Source: Funneliformis mosseae (Eukaryota; Glomeromycota; Glomeromycetes; Glomerales; Glomeraceae). From it: a stretch of 14,150 bases of DNA. The notes under the pieces are model-generated. The model was not told where the DNA came from and made no database searches. It was given only the letters and a program-made list of their open reading frames with translations. Positions 1-9,120 of this stretch are shown here, piece by piece; the stretch's first letter is position 1, and every line of letters starts with the position of its first letter. A program made the translations under genes and the position numbers. The stretch spans positions 1 to 14,150 of the forward strand of contig CAJVPP010002609.1 of NCBI GenBank assembly GCA_910592005.1, in the 5' to 3' direction.

Positions 1-1030
1 ATCATATTTTTAGGATTTAGGCTTAGGAATAGGATAGATAAATGCTAAGTTCTATTTTGCTAATACAGATAAAATTTGAAGGTAATCACAAATGATATTA
101 GAGGTATTTTTTTGCTTTAGGGTTAAGATATTTAAGAATTTCATTAGAGATTTTAACAGTTCAGATGTCTTATCATTTGGTAAGTTAGCAATAATTTTGT
201 ATCTCTCATTTGCTAAAGGTAAAGATGTGAGTCAGTTATAAATAGTAGAGTCAATATTGTCAATTGGTTAGTAAGAAAAAATCTAATCAGCAATAATAGA
301 TTTATCCTTATGAGTGATTTCAGTGACTTTTTGAAAGTATCTATTGACTTTTATTTTAACCTCATCTTCATTAGAAAGTAAAGGTCAATCAGATTATAAG
401 TTATTCAAATATATATCAAGGGAAATGACTCTTTATTTACAATTTAAGACTGAATCAATCATGTATGAAGGATTTGTATTATAGTTATCAATTTTTTATT
501 AGAGAATTTCTTAAATTCTTTTAGTCTTAAATTCTTATTCTTTGAGCTTAACTTCAACATAAAGACCTACTAACAATTAGTATCTGAAAAAATAGATTTA
601 ATAAGATTTATTAGAAGATTTAAATTAAGTGTAACAAATTCAAATTATTTGAATAAGCAATGCAAATGAATTTATCATAGAAAATAAGCCATTCAAGAGA
701 TATAACATGATTGCTAATACAATTTTTGGTAAGTTTGTTAAATTTATATAAGAGATTAATATTTTTGTAAATAGAAAGTAGATTATAGAATGCTTTTTGT
801 AATGTGAAGTTTTATATTTATAAGTAGAAATACAAACTTTGGTAGTAGCAATTATTAACTTTTAAAATAAATTCTAAGATTGATTTAAAGAGAATTGAGT
901 CTATACTGTTAAGTTATTGAGGTCTTTAGCGAACTATGTTTGGTTATATTATCCATTTTTGATGCAAATTTAACTTAACATTTGTCATCTATATATAAAT
1001 AGATAAAAGAGAGCTTTTGGAGACTATGTT
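1..1030 (-). pseudogene. LINE ORF2 remnant: linker and start of reverse transcriptase, cut by window edge
   Basis: This continues the minus-strand LINE ORF2 downstream of the endonuclease. Read with several stops and frame changes it gives a Lys/Asn/Leu-rich linker (about 900-540). An acidic stretch EDEVKIKVNRYFQ, near 380-340, precedes LPNDKTSE (183-160) and YPIPKPKS (36-13). In LINE proteins of arbuscular mycorrhizal fungi, as I remember them, blocks of the type LPNDKA-SG and YPIPKP lie just before the reverse-transcriptase fingers, so the polymerase core and its YADD box should lie beyond base 1. Stops are mostly TAA or TAG and there are several small indels, so the copy is dead. The LINE class is fairly secure because of the endonuclease beside it; the exact clade is not determined. 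Confidence 0.65.
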
Positions 1031-1800
1031 AGTCATTATTAGAAATGTTTAAAAAATTAGACATAAAAGCAATAATTATTAAGTGATCAGAGATCGAGAA
1101 GTTTATTTAGAGAGTTTAATAATTAAAGATATGTAGTGTTAATTCTGAAGATAATTAAAGATAGTCTATTCATAAAGAATAATTTAAACAAATAAAAGTT
1201 TAGGTGTAAAGCATGATTAATACCATAGGTAATATTAAAAATATCAAATAAATTAAATCTTGATAATAAATTCATATATTGGATTTTATGTAGTGGATTG
1301 GCAAAATACTCAAAATTTGCATTAAAGTCTTCTAATAATATAATATGTTAGTCATCTTTAGTAACTTCTGAAAGAAGAATATTTATATATGATCATAGTT
1401 ATTTGTAAAGGATTTTGAATCCTTTTGACAGAAAGTAAATATTAACAATGAAGAGATTTTATTTATCAGTAAACTGTAGTTTAGTGTAAATTATGTGGTT
1501 GAATTTTGATTTATGTTTAAAAATATATTTGGCAAGTTTTAGGCTAAAAGAGAGGCTGATATCAAATATAATAGATTGCTCTTTTGATTTGTTATAAAGA
1601 ACAAGGTGAATTTTGAAAATGATTGATTGAAGAGTGAAATAAATTAGAACTAAAGTTGGTTTCTTAAAGGCTAATAATATCTAAATAATATATGGTATAG
1701 TAAGATATTAAATATTGTTATTTGGCAGGATTATGAAAAGATCGAATATTATAAGAAGCAATATTAATGTTAGGTATTGTTATAGTTGAGGATGGATTAT
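1030..1800 (-). pseudogene. LINE ORF2 remnant: APE-type endonuclease domain
   Basis: This is the apurinic/apyrimidinic-like endonuclease that non-LTR retrotransposons use to nick target DNA for target-primed reverse transcription. Motifs appear in the right order and spacing: INIASYNIRS (about 1768-1742), LQETN with Gln as TAA at 1664-1666 and the metal-binding Glu at 1663-1661, LAKYIFKHKS, FIVNIYF, then EDFNANF (1332 down to about 1312) keeping the Asp-x-Asn pair of the usual GDFN with Gly changed to Glu, and SDH (1091-1083). About four stops are TAA or TGA, and at least one frameshift lies between LQETN and the AKY block. A living copy would be one frame of roughly 230 residues. The family is well supported; the copy is a pseudogene. 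Confidence 0.8.
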
Positions 1801-1989
1801 TATTCATAATAGTAAAGTTTATAGTAGAAATAGTAATCATTATGAATATTTAGTTAGTATGGAAAGTTACTGAGTCAGCTTTCTATTTGTTTATCTAATA
1901 TATTAATAATTAGAAGGAAAGTGTATATATTATTTAAACTTAAAAGATCTTTATTTATTATAATTTGTTAAAAATCAGCACACATATTG

Positions 1990-3851
1990 GATAAGTTATT
2001 AATGATAGTAATAAAGAATGAAATGTGTTATTATTACTATTGGTAAATCGTAATTAGTTGCTTGTTAGTTTTCTTTTAAATTAGAGTAGAACTTTTAGAA
2101 GTGTCAATATGTAAAAACTATTTTCTGCTAATGAGGCTTCAGAAGGTAGAATTTGGTTATATATATTAGCTTTTATAGGAGTAATAACTTAAATATCTAA
2201 AGCTTTTTCTAACGCATTGAGTCTCTCTTGAAAAAGGTAATGACTGTGATAAGAATTACGAATTAGTATATAATAGTGTCAAGTTTAAAGATTACCAAAT
2301 TTTTAAAATCAAGATCATGCATTGATCTATTTTGAGCTATATCTTTAGAGAGATTATTATCTTTAGTAGTATTATAAAGATTAGTATAAGAACTATTATA
2401 CATTTTAAATTTTATATTGTCTGATAAATCATCTGTCTAGTGATTACCAGTCTTTTAAAAAAGTTGATTTTTTAGTAGTAGTGTTGTTAGAAAAAGTAGC
2501 TTAAGTAGCCATTGAGGATTACCTTTACTTGTAGTTTATTTATTTTCTGTGAGTTTAGATTTGATAACATTTATAAATGTGATATTATCGTATATTACGC
2601 CTTTTTAAGACTGTTTTTTAGTATAATATAATTAGTAAACTGGGTAAGCTAAAACTATTAATAAAGGTGTTATATGTTTTGATCCTTTGAATTCTATCTT
2701 CTTTTGGAATAGGTTGATACATTATGGTGAAATGATGAACAAATGGCATATAATTTCTTTTTTAATCAGTTCATTCTAGGCATTTTTTATTTAAGAAGAG
2801 ATCAGAAATAGTTTTAGCAGATTTACAGTTCTGCAAATAAAAAGTAGTAATAAGTATGCTGAAGATAATTGTAATTTAATTTAGCATAAGGAATGATCTA
2901 GGTAGAGGCTTTCAACATAAATTCTAAATCTATAAAATCATGTGTGATGATATTTCTAGAAAGATTAGTGAGTTTAATTAAGTACTTGGATCTTTCTTGT
3001 ATAATGTTATAGAAAGCATAATATTTATAAAAATATATTATGTCATTTAACAAGAAAATACTGTTTTCTTTGTTGAGATCTGTAAAATTGACATATTCAT
3101 CATAAGTAATAGTTTCTCTTTGTTATAAGTTATGAGTCTTCATATTAATTCTGATAATATTTCTATATTTGGAAAACAGTTTTTTTAATCGTAATTCTGT
3201 AATATCTAAAGGAATTTCAGTTACATTAATAGAAAGCTTGGGTATATAAGAGACCTGGCATTTTATTACTAAAGGAAGGAATATGATATTATTTAAATTT
3301 GGTATTTGTAACTTGCAAAAATTATCACGTTCTACTTAATCAAAAAAGGCAACTTTGAGGATTATTTATGCATAATTGTAAGAAGATTTTCTATGGATGA
3401 CTTCTGAAAAGCTAAGAAGATCTATGCAGTATTGATTGATAATATCAGTAATCTTTTATTAGGAGGTAGTGTCTTTGTATTTTTTGAGTAGGCAAAATAT
3501 GAAAAAAATTTGCAAAGTTTTGATTTAGTAAGAATTAGAATATCTTTGTCTAAACTAATACTATTCTTAGTTAGATCAGAGCTATTATTGATATTTATAC
3601 TATTGGTTGTGATGTCATCTATAAGTAGAGAGATATCTTTTTTTTTCTTTATTAGTTAGAAAAAGAGTTGTAACTAAAGTGTTATTGACTTTCATATTAT
3701 TTTCAGCAATTGGTTTGTTTGTAAGAGTACTAGTAGAGGCTGTTGCTTTAACTATCTTGACTGTTCTATATTTATTAGATACAGGCAATATTAAATGACT
3801 GCAGTTGGTTTTCTTACTTCTGTTATTTTTTAGCACTTTAGTGTAAAGCAA
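1990..3851 (-). pseudogene. LINE ORF1 remnant with RRM-like segment
   Basis: Upstream of the endonuclease, a minus-strand coding-like region of about 1.8 kb remains readable. A 78-codon open frame starts with ATG at 3851 and runs to 3615; after a +1 shift a Ser/Asn/Asp-rich stretch follows (DDITTNSINISN). The best part is 3260-2823, 145 codons with only two internal stops, containing VTEIPLDITELRLKKLF and later IKLTNLSRNIITHDFIDL. This spacing resembles two RNA-recognition-motif folds (RNP2-like strand, helix, strand). Next come KCLE-TD-KRNYMPFVHHFT and IPKEDRIQRIKTYNTF (about 2815-2690), then a helical tract RLNALEKALDI and ITPIKANIYNQILPSEA (about 2225-2120). ORF1 proteins of LINEs bind RNA and often carry RRMs, which fits. 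Function and the ORF1/ORF2 boundary are inferred. Confidence 0.6.
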
Positions 3852-4270
3852 AAAGATCCTATCTTATTAAAATGAATAATTTTTTTTTCAGTTTTATAGT
3901 ATCTGAATACTAGGAATTTATATATTGATTATATATATTAGAACTACAAGTAGATCTGATGCTAATCTATAACCTATGAGTCATTGTTAGATACAAGTTT
4001 TAACTAGAATCTGTTTGCTAATACTGGTCTAAAGCTTTATCACCTAGATCAATATCTTCTTAACCGTAAAATCAGAGAATCTAGAACCTCAGAACTACTG
4101 TCAAATTTGAATAGAAAGATCACTTTTAGCCACAGATACTTATATTAATTTTTCCTTGCAATTACTAATACTAATCAGAATCACTATTACTTCTGTTTAG
4201 TATTAGAGTATATATTACATATGATTGAAAAGGCTTGAATGTAATCATCATTATAGAATCTCATAAAGGT
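3852..4270 (-). pseudogene. Probable N-terminal extension of LINE ORF1
   Basis: Reading the minus strand upstream of 3851 gives weak coding character. EDIDLGDKALDQY is followed by a stop, then QTDSS, LYLTMTHRL, ISIRSTCSSNIYNQYINS and YSDTIKLKKKLF, each piece separated by TAA or TAG in one frame (about 4070-3870). Further up, MRFYNDDYIQAFSII starts near 4265. The stops sit where Gln would be natural. I infer that ORF1 of the ancestral LINE began near 4265 and not at 3851. The composition is Ser/Asn/Asp-rich without a recognisable domain, so 5' UTR with chance coding character remains possible. Confidence 0.35.
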
Positions 4271-4509
4271 AGATAGCTGTCATACCTATATCATTAAAGT
4301 TATCTGAAAATTGAACTTGACCTTTATTGTTAACGTGTAATTCTTACGAATTACGATTATTAGATGAGGTATTCAAGTGGTTTATTTTTTTTAATTGAGC
4401 AGTAATCTTTCAACAATTTATAAGCTTAACTCAGATGATCTATCAAAGTATTTATATTATTACAACAAGTTACAGTTCAACAGTTTGCCAATAATATATA
4501 TTTATAAAT
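4271..4509 (-). other. Putative 5' UTR of the LINE
   Basis: This non-coding stretch is less AT-extreme than its right flank and continuous with the LINE. It contains the short palindrome-like ATTCTTACGAATTA near 4341-4354. No TSD or precise 5' end could be placed; the change to A-rich low complexity at about 4510 is the likely upstream limit. Confidence 0.3.
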
Positions 4510-4625
4510 ATTATGTTTATTTACGAGTAAAATAATAATAAAAAGAAAAGGAATAAAAAAAAGTAAAGAAAATAAAAGTAAATAAATAAAGAAAAGAAAC
4601 GAAATAAAATACTAAACTAAAAGGT
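4510..4625 (+). repeat. Purine-rich (A/G) low-complexity tract
   Basis: On the plus strand nearly every base is A, G or an isolated T: runs of aataataata, aaaagaaaagg, aaagtaaagaaa and aaataaagaaaag. It separates the LINE from the next block. No gene seen. Confidence 0.7.
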
Positions 4626-4750
4626 GACATGATAGGCCAGTTGTCTCTAAAACTACTAAAATTATCTTGCCAAATTCCTATCTGTCTCTCCTTTTACATG
4701 AACTAAAAAGCTACTTATTTATATAAAATAAAATACATAGAAAAATATAA

Positions 4751-4841
4751 CTAACATGTCTAATATATCAACTATATCAACTATGTTAACTATGTTACAT
4801 ATGTCACATATGTCTGACATATCATATATGTCAGTTATGTT
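4751..4841 (+). repeat. Degenerate 9-bp tandem repeat with internal hairpin
   Basis: About nine units of 9 bp are visible: atatcaact, atatcaact, atgttaact, atgttacat, atgtcacat and later variants of atgtcagtt. Units vary mainly by C/T and G/A. The right part contains a perfect 9-bp stem, ctgacatat (4814-4822) against atatgtcag (4826-4834), with a 3-nt loop. Confidence 0.75.
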
Positions 4842-4916
4842 AAATTGGTCGATCTTCTGCATTACATGAGCTGTATCACATTTATCTATTCATACTACTC
4901 TTAATGACAGCTTAAT

Positions 4917-4953
4917 TGATAATACTGCATCAATGCAATGCAGTCTATTATCA
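4917..4953 (+). repeat. Short inverted repeat (hairpin)
   Basis: Left arm tgataatactgcat (4917-4930) pairs with atgcagtctattatca (4938-4953) apart from a 2-nt bulge, with a 7-nt loop. It could be a small terminal or internal palindrome of a lost element. No polarity or T-run suggests a terminator. Confidence 0.5.
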
Positions 4954-5015
4954 TTATAACCTCTTTTTGAAGTACTTAATCTACTAATTACTAGTTATCC
5001 ACTTTTTTACTTATA

Positions 5016-5758
5016 CAGTGGCTACCAAAAAAAATGCAAGTGTGATTGATTACCTTTGAACGGCTATAACTTATCAATCACAAATGCTAAAAATATGATC
5101 TTATACTTGTTTTAAGCCCAAATCTTGAAGGATATCCTGGCAAAGTCTAGTATCAAGTTAATAATTCTAATTTCATGTAACTTAACGATCTACATCAAAA
5201 TTTATTATATAGTAAAGTTCAGATATAGAAAAATTTTTAAGCATATTAGCTACCATAAAATTGATATTGGATTCTGATTCTTCTTAGTGCAGCGATTCTG
5301 ATAAGCTAAATATTGTGTGAATCAGACCAGCTAATCAGAAATTATTATGCAACAAAGATTAGCAAATTATTAAATAAAAAGTAGCTGAACCCTTTTATAT
5401 AATGATTTACTAATCTTTGCTGCGTAATAACTCCTGATCGGCTAGTTTGATTCCTACGAAATTTAGCTTATTAGAATCGCTGCACTGAGGAGAATCAGAA
5501 TCTAGTGTTAGTTTTGTAGTAGCTAGTATGCTTAAAAAATTTTTTTATACCTGAACTTTACTATATAATAAATTTTGATGTAGATCGCTAAGTTACATGA
5601 AATTGGAATTATTAACTTGATACTAGATTTCACCAGGATATCCTTCAAGATTTGGGCTTTAAAACAAGTATAAGATTATGTTTTTAACATTTGTGGTTGA
5701 TGAGTTATAACTGTTCAAAGGTAACCAATCACACTTGTGTTTCTTTTGGTAGCTACTA
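5016..5758. mobile_element. 743-bp foldback (near-full-length palindrome) transposable element
   Basis: The left arm 5016-5379 and right arm 5393-5758 are inverted copies of each other over their full length, with a 13-nt loop (5380-5392). Ends are CAGTGGCTACC on the left and, read from the right, TAGTAGCTACC, each abutting TA (5014-5015; 5759-5760), the target duplication of Tc1/mariner/pogo-type transposition. Landmarks shared by both arms include TTGAAGGATATCCTGG, TTATTATATAGTAAAGTTCA and GTGCAGCGATTCT. Arm differences, aligned by eye, are overwhelmingly C/T or G/A transitions, so the single-stranded element would still fold through G-T pairs. No ORF lies inside. It is most likely a non-autonomous foldback/MITE-like element mobilised in trans; the family was not matched to any autonomous element here. 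Confidence 0.85.
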
Positions 5759-5766
5759 TATAAAAG
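5755..5766 (+). promoter_or_regulatory. TATA-box-like sequence at the foldback border
   Basis: CTATATAAAAGCCCC begins inside the right end of the foldback element and runs into the flank. It matches a TATA(A/T)A(A/T) box, but no plus-strand reading frame follows (the first ATG near 5782 is followed at once by TGA). It may be chance in AT-rich DNA. Confidence 0.2.
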
Positions 5767-6389
5767 CCCCTAAGTTTAAAGATGTGAAACAGTATCTATT
5801 ATAGATCTATCAGTGAAAGCTTAGTTTCTATTGATCTTTGGCTTTATTTGCATCTATTTTTTTTTAGAATTTAGTATTTAGGCATGATCAATATCAATTA
5901 ACAGATCAATTGACTAATTACAAATGTATATTAGTATATACACTCACATATTCAAAATTTTTAAGAAAATCATTCAGTTTTTTGTCTTAACTGAAACTTA
6001 AACCTATAGCTATTGCAGTATAATTTACAATAGAAGCTTAATTTTTGTCAACTGAATTAGGTTTACTAATCCATTAAAATAAATAATTTTTTTAAAGTGG
6101 GTAGTTCTACATTATCTTTAATATTAAAAGTAAAATTATAAAAATAAAAATACATATTAAGAAGAAAAAATGAAAATCTCATAAAGAAAAAAAAATTAAT
6201 TTAAAGAAAACTGACCATATTCTCTTTAAATCAAATCTAACTTAAGTTAAAAATTTCACTTTTGAGAAAATAAAAGAAAGATAGTAGAAGAAGGTTTAGT
6301 CACTATTACATCAAAAATTTGTTTAATAAGATCCAAATTACATTATAGTAGAAATTAGATCAGAGTTAAGGTTATTAAGAGTATAATTA
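5761..6389. other. No gene recognised
   Basis: AT-rich sequence with stops in all frames and no repeat structure I can support. It becomes A-rich on the plus strand between about 6110 and 6200. Confidence 0.5.
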
Positions 6390-6645
6390 GAGAATTCATA
6401 ATTAGAAAAAACAAAATTCTCATTTTTATGTTTAAAATTAAGGTTTTAGCTTTTTTAATATTAGATTGAAGAATACATTGTTCAATTTAAAAGGTGTGAG
6501 TTTCTTTAAATATAAAATTTATGAAGGAAGAATAGGCAGCTAAGGCTGTAGTTATATTCAAAAATTTACTGTGAATGAAGTTAAATAGATAAGTAAATAG
6601 GTAGTAAGTACAATGCCTTTAATGAAAACAAGATAAGAGAATGAG
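6390..6645 (-). pseudogene. Unidentified coding-like stretch
   Basis: The minus strand reads about 80 codons in one frame with few stops: YLFNFIHSKFLNITTALAAY, then INFIFKETHTF, a TAA, IEQCILQSNIKKAKTL. The amino-acid texture (an Ala/Thr segment, then a charged helix) looks more like protein than the surrounding AT-rich DNA. I do not recognise the family. It may belong to another retroelement or be a downstream part of the CACTA-like element. Confidence 0.25.
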
Positions 6646-6699
6646 TTGTATTTAGAGAGGAGCCAACAATTTAGCTTTTATATATCATACTATAATATA

Positions 6700-7025
6700 G
6701 AAACTTCAATTTTTGTTAAATATGTTAAAAATATTTTTAAGATCTGATAAGCATATTATATATTGATTCTATTAAATTACTTATAACTTGCTGATCATAA
6801 TCTATCAAAAATATGTTAAAATATTTTAATTTAATATAGTATCAATTTGTTTAACATATATTAAAAATATTTATTAAATAAATATAACAAAAATCTGTTT
6901 AATACATATTTAAAATATTTTAAAATATAGTAAAAATCTTTTTAACGTATGTTTATTTTAAATTGTTATATAGTCTGAATATTATAATTACTATATAATA
7001 TTATAATAAAATTTGTTAAAAATAT
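6700..7025 (+). repeat. Degenerate interspersed motif, 3' side of the CACTA-like pseudogene
   Basis: A roughly 30-bp motif of the form caattt-GTTTAA-atat-TTAAAAATATTT recurs near 6706, 6843, 6892 and partly at 6927 and 7010, in one orientation. Its position just beyond and into the 3' end of the transposase gene fits subterminal repeats, which CACTA-type elements use to bind their transposase. AT-rich drift could also produce it. Confidence 0.4.
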
Positions 7026-7728
7026 AACATCAGTTTGTTTCATTATGTTTGATATTATATATGCTTTCATATTTATATATAAAATGTATATATGAAACAT
7101 GATTAATAAAATTGATTAAAAAAATGTATAATAATTATAAATCTTTAGGCTTTTGAATATTATAAAATATATATTTTAATATAGGATCAATAATATTTGT
7201 TACTTAAAACTAATCAAATAAAAAAACATATAATAGTAATTATTACCTGCTTAATAACGAAAAATTAAACCAATTTTAGCATAAGCAATATCTTTAGACA
7301 ATTCTATAATATAACTAACATGTAACTTTAATTAGATAGGTTCTTGTTCATCTCTAAAAATAGTATATATAATAGAATCATAAAAATCCAATTTTTTGTT
7401 TAATAAAGCAGTTTTTAATTCAAAATACTTTAAATATGATTTAGAAAGATCTTGAAAGAATAGATGTTTATCATCTTATTTCTTTAATAAGCCCATTCTT
7501 TTAATTTTTTTAATATTCTATTGATTATCAAATAAATGTCAATAAAGTTTTTATCTTGACATATAGTAATTTTGATATCTATTAAAAAAATATTATACAG
7601 AAAGTAAACAAAAGTATCTGCACACTTTTTCACTCAATATAAAACTTATAATTTTTTTGTATTAATAATAAACAGTTAATTAATATTTTATTTAAAGCCA
7701 ATTAAGTTCTACATTTTGTACTAAGTAA

Positions 7729-8020
7729 CTAGTATTTAGTTGTGCTAATATTTGCTGCAATTACAGCTTGAATTCATTGTGGTATACTATCGACTAGGTT
7801 TTAATAGTATGCTTCGAAATTTCTTGTCAAGCCTTTTTGACATATCAGTCAAATTAGATAGAGGTTTTTATAAGCTCAGATGCTTTTCTTGACTTTAGCC
7901 TAAAGATTCTTAATTGGATTAAGATTAGGACTTTGAGCTAGCTAAGATAATGTATGAAGATTGTTTTTTGCTTAAAAAATTATTGCAGTTAATTCTTTAG
8001 TTTTTACTATTTTTTTTTAG
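7729..8020 (-). pseudogene. Tc1-like transposase remnant, copy 1
   Basis: The remnant reads KTKELTAIIF (N-terminal, about 8008-7979) and then, without the DNA-binding domain and first two catalytic acids, AKNNLHTLS, LAQSPNLNPIKNL, AKVKKSI, YKNL and IQAVIAANISTTKY. SPDLNPIENLW is the hallmark of the third catalytic residue in Tc1/mariner DDE transposases. Here the catalytic Glu is Lys (7911-7909) and the closing Trp is TAG (7902-7900). The tail matches the usual RIQAVI-AKGG-TKY end. It is not functional; the family call is secure. Confidence 0.85.
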
Positions 8021-8099
8021 ATTTTTGGAAAAGAAAAATTTATTAAAAAAAAATAAATTATTATTCTTTTTATTTTTATAATATAAATAAATACTTAAG

Positions 8100-8592
8100 T
8101 GTCATGTAAACATAATTTGGATTAGTATGTACAAAAATCATGCTGTGAAATTTTTTATCAAAATTGGTATTTTTATCTATATAAATTATTATTATTTTAT
8201 TTATTTATGATAAAGACATTATGTTTGATAAAATGTAAAGAAACTTGTAAAAAAAAATATTAATATGATCAAATTTCACGTAAAATTTTTCTATTATGTT
8301 AATTTTTTTTCTAAATTTAATAACTAAAGTCAATTTTTAGAGATTTAAAACGCAAGAAAATATTTTATTATAATTGTGTAATATTATTTCAGAATATAGT
8401 TTTCGTATGTAAAATTTTGTGATCTTTATTATCTCCTCATCTAAAAATAAATCAAAAAAATTGTGTAACATAATTTTTTTTTGAATTTACTCAAATTTTG
8501 AAAATCATTTCAAATCCTGGTTTTCCTATGTAATAACCATTTGTTATTGTGATTATATAACTTTACTAGTATTAATTTACATTATGAAGGAT
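8100..8592. other. Extra non-coding segment within Tc1-like copy 1
   Basis: Copy 2 has only about 170 bp between its right end and the transposase start; copy 1 has about 570. The part nearest the gene (about 8040-8110) still aligns with copy 2, so the surplus lies roughly at 8120-8560. It is AT-rich without an ORF, with slightly more complex sequence around 8500-8530 (TCAAATCCTGGTTTTCC). No terminal repeats or duplication could be set. Confidence 0.35.
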
Positions 8593-9052
8593 GTACAGAT
8601 ACTTTTATCTACCTTCTATAAATTAATAATATAAATTTATAATTAATAATAATTTATTTATTAATAAATAAAGGATCTTACCATAAGTTTTATTTTCAAT
8701 TTCTTGATTATCCATAAATATAAATGAATTTTCTGTAGCATACCATCCTGATAATATTGTATAAAGGTTTAAATCTGTAATCAAGCTGTTAAAAGTATTT
8801 GTGCTAATATTAAATGAGGATCTGTCTAACTATTAATAATATGTCTTAATACTTGTATTATATTATATCTTTAAGTAAGATCTAATTTGATAATTTTGTG
8901 GTTTATATATAGTACTATGTTCTTGAATATGCGATGAATTATTTTTTTATATCTACAGCAGTATTTAAATAAGCTCTAAAATTACGAGTATATTATGAAA
9001 GGTAAATATTTACATGCAAATTGGATAAATTGTTAAAATTTTCTGAAAATAA

Positions 9053-9120
9053 CTATAAAATATATATATTAATTAATTTTGTAAAAAACTAAGAATTTTA
9101 AATTATTATATAAAACTTAC
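9053..9120 (-). other. Intron 3 of the CACTA-like pseudogene (68 nt)
   Basis: Exon 3 ends in LLESKSEILIQ, the donor GTAAGTTTTA starts at 9120, and the acceptor TTTTATAG ends at 9053. Exon 4 begins in phase 0 with LFSENFNNL. Both borders and the phase agree. Confidence 0.65.

Larger units (their letters stand above)
7598..8618 (-). mobile_element. Tc1/mariner-like element, internally deleted copy 1 (nested)
   Basis: Terminal inverted repeats of about 26 bp match across both ends: CAGAAAGTAAACAAAAGTAT from 7598, and TAGAAGGTAGATAAAAGTAT read leftwards from 8618. Both are flanked by TA (7596-7597; 8619-8620), the expected Tc1 target duplication. The minus strand carries the transposase C-terminus but lacks most of the catalytic core. 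Length is 1021 bp. About 400 bp between the right end and the coding start has no counterpart in copy 2, so a further insertion or a longer leader is likely. It lies inside intron 4 of the CACTA-like gene and so is younger than that gene. Confidence 0.85.
7579..8681 (-). other. Intron 4 of the CACTA-like pseudogene, containing a Tc1-like insertion
   Basis: The donor GTAAGATCC starts at 8681 after NKTYG. Without the Tc1 derivative and one TA copy, the intron runs through AT-rich sequence to TTTTTTTAATAG ending at 7579, about 80 nt. The left TA of the insertion is 7596-7597. The insertion's own end also supplies a TATAG at 8620-8616, so a cryptic acceptor exists at the element border. Confidence 0.5.

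Noticed and set aside
3615..3851. 78-codon minus-strand frame as an independent small gene
   Set aside because: It continues, after a one-base shift, into the LINE ORF1 reading and is best treated as part of that remnant.
7200..7260. Fifth intron in the CACTA-like pseudogene (GGTAATAATT after IFRY-A)
   Set aside because: Reading straight through gives NNYYYMFFYLISFK, which continues the protein; a one-base deletion before NIIDPILKY explains the frame change better.
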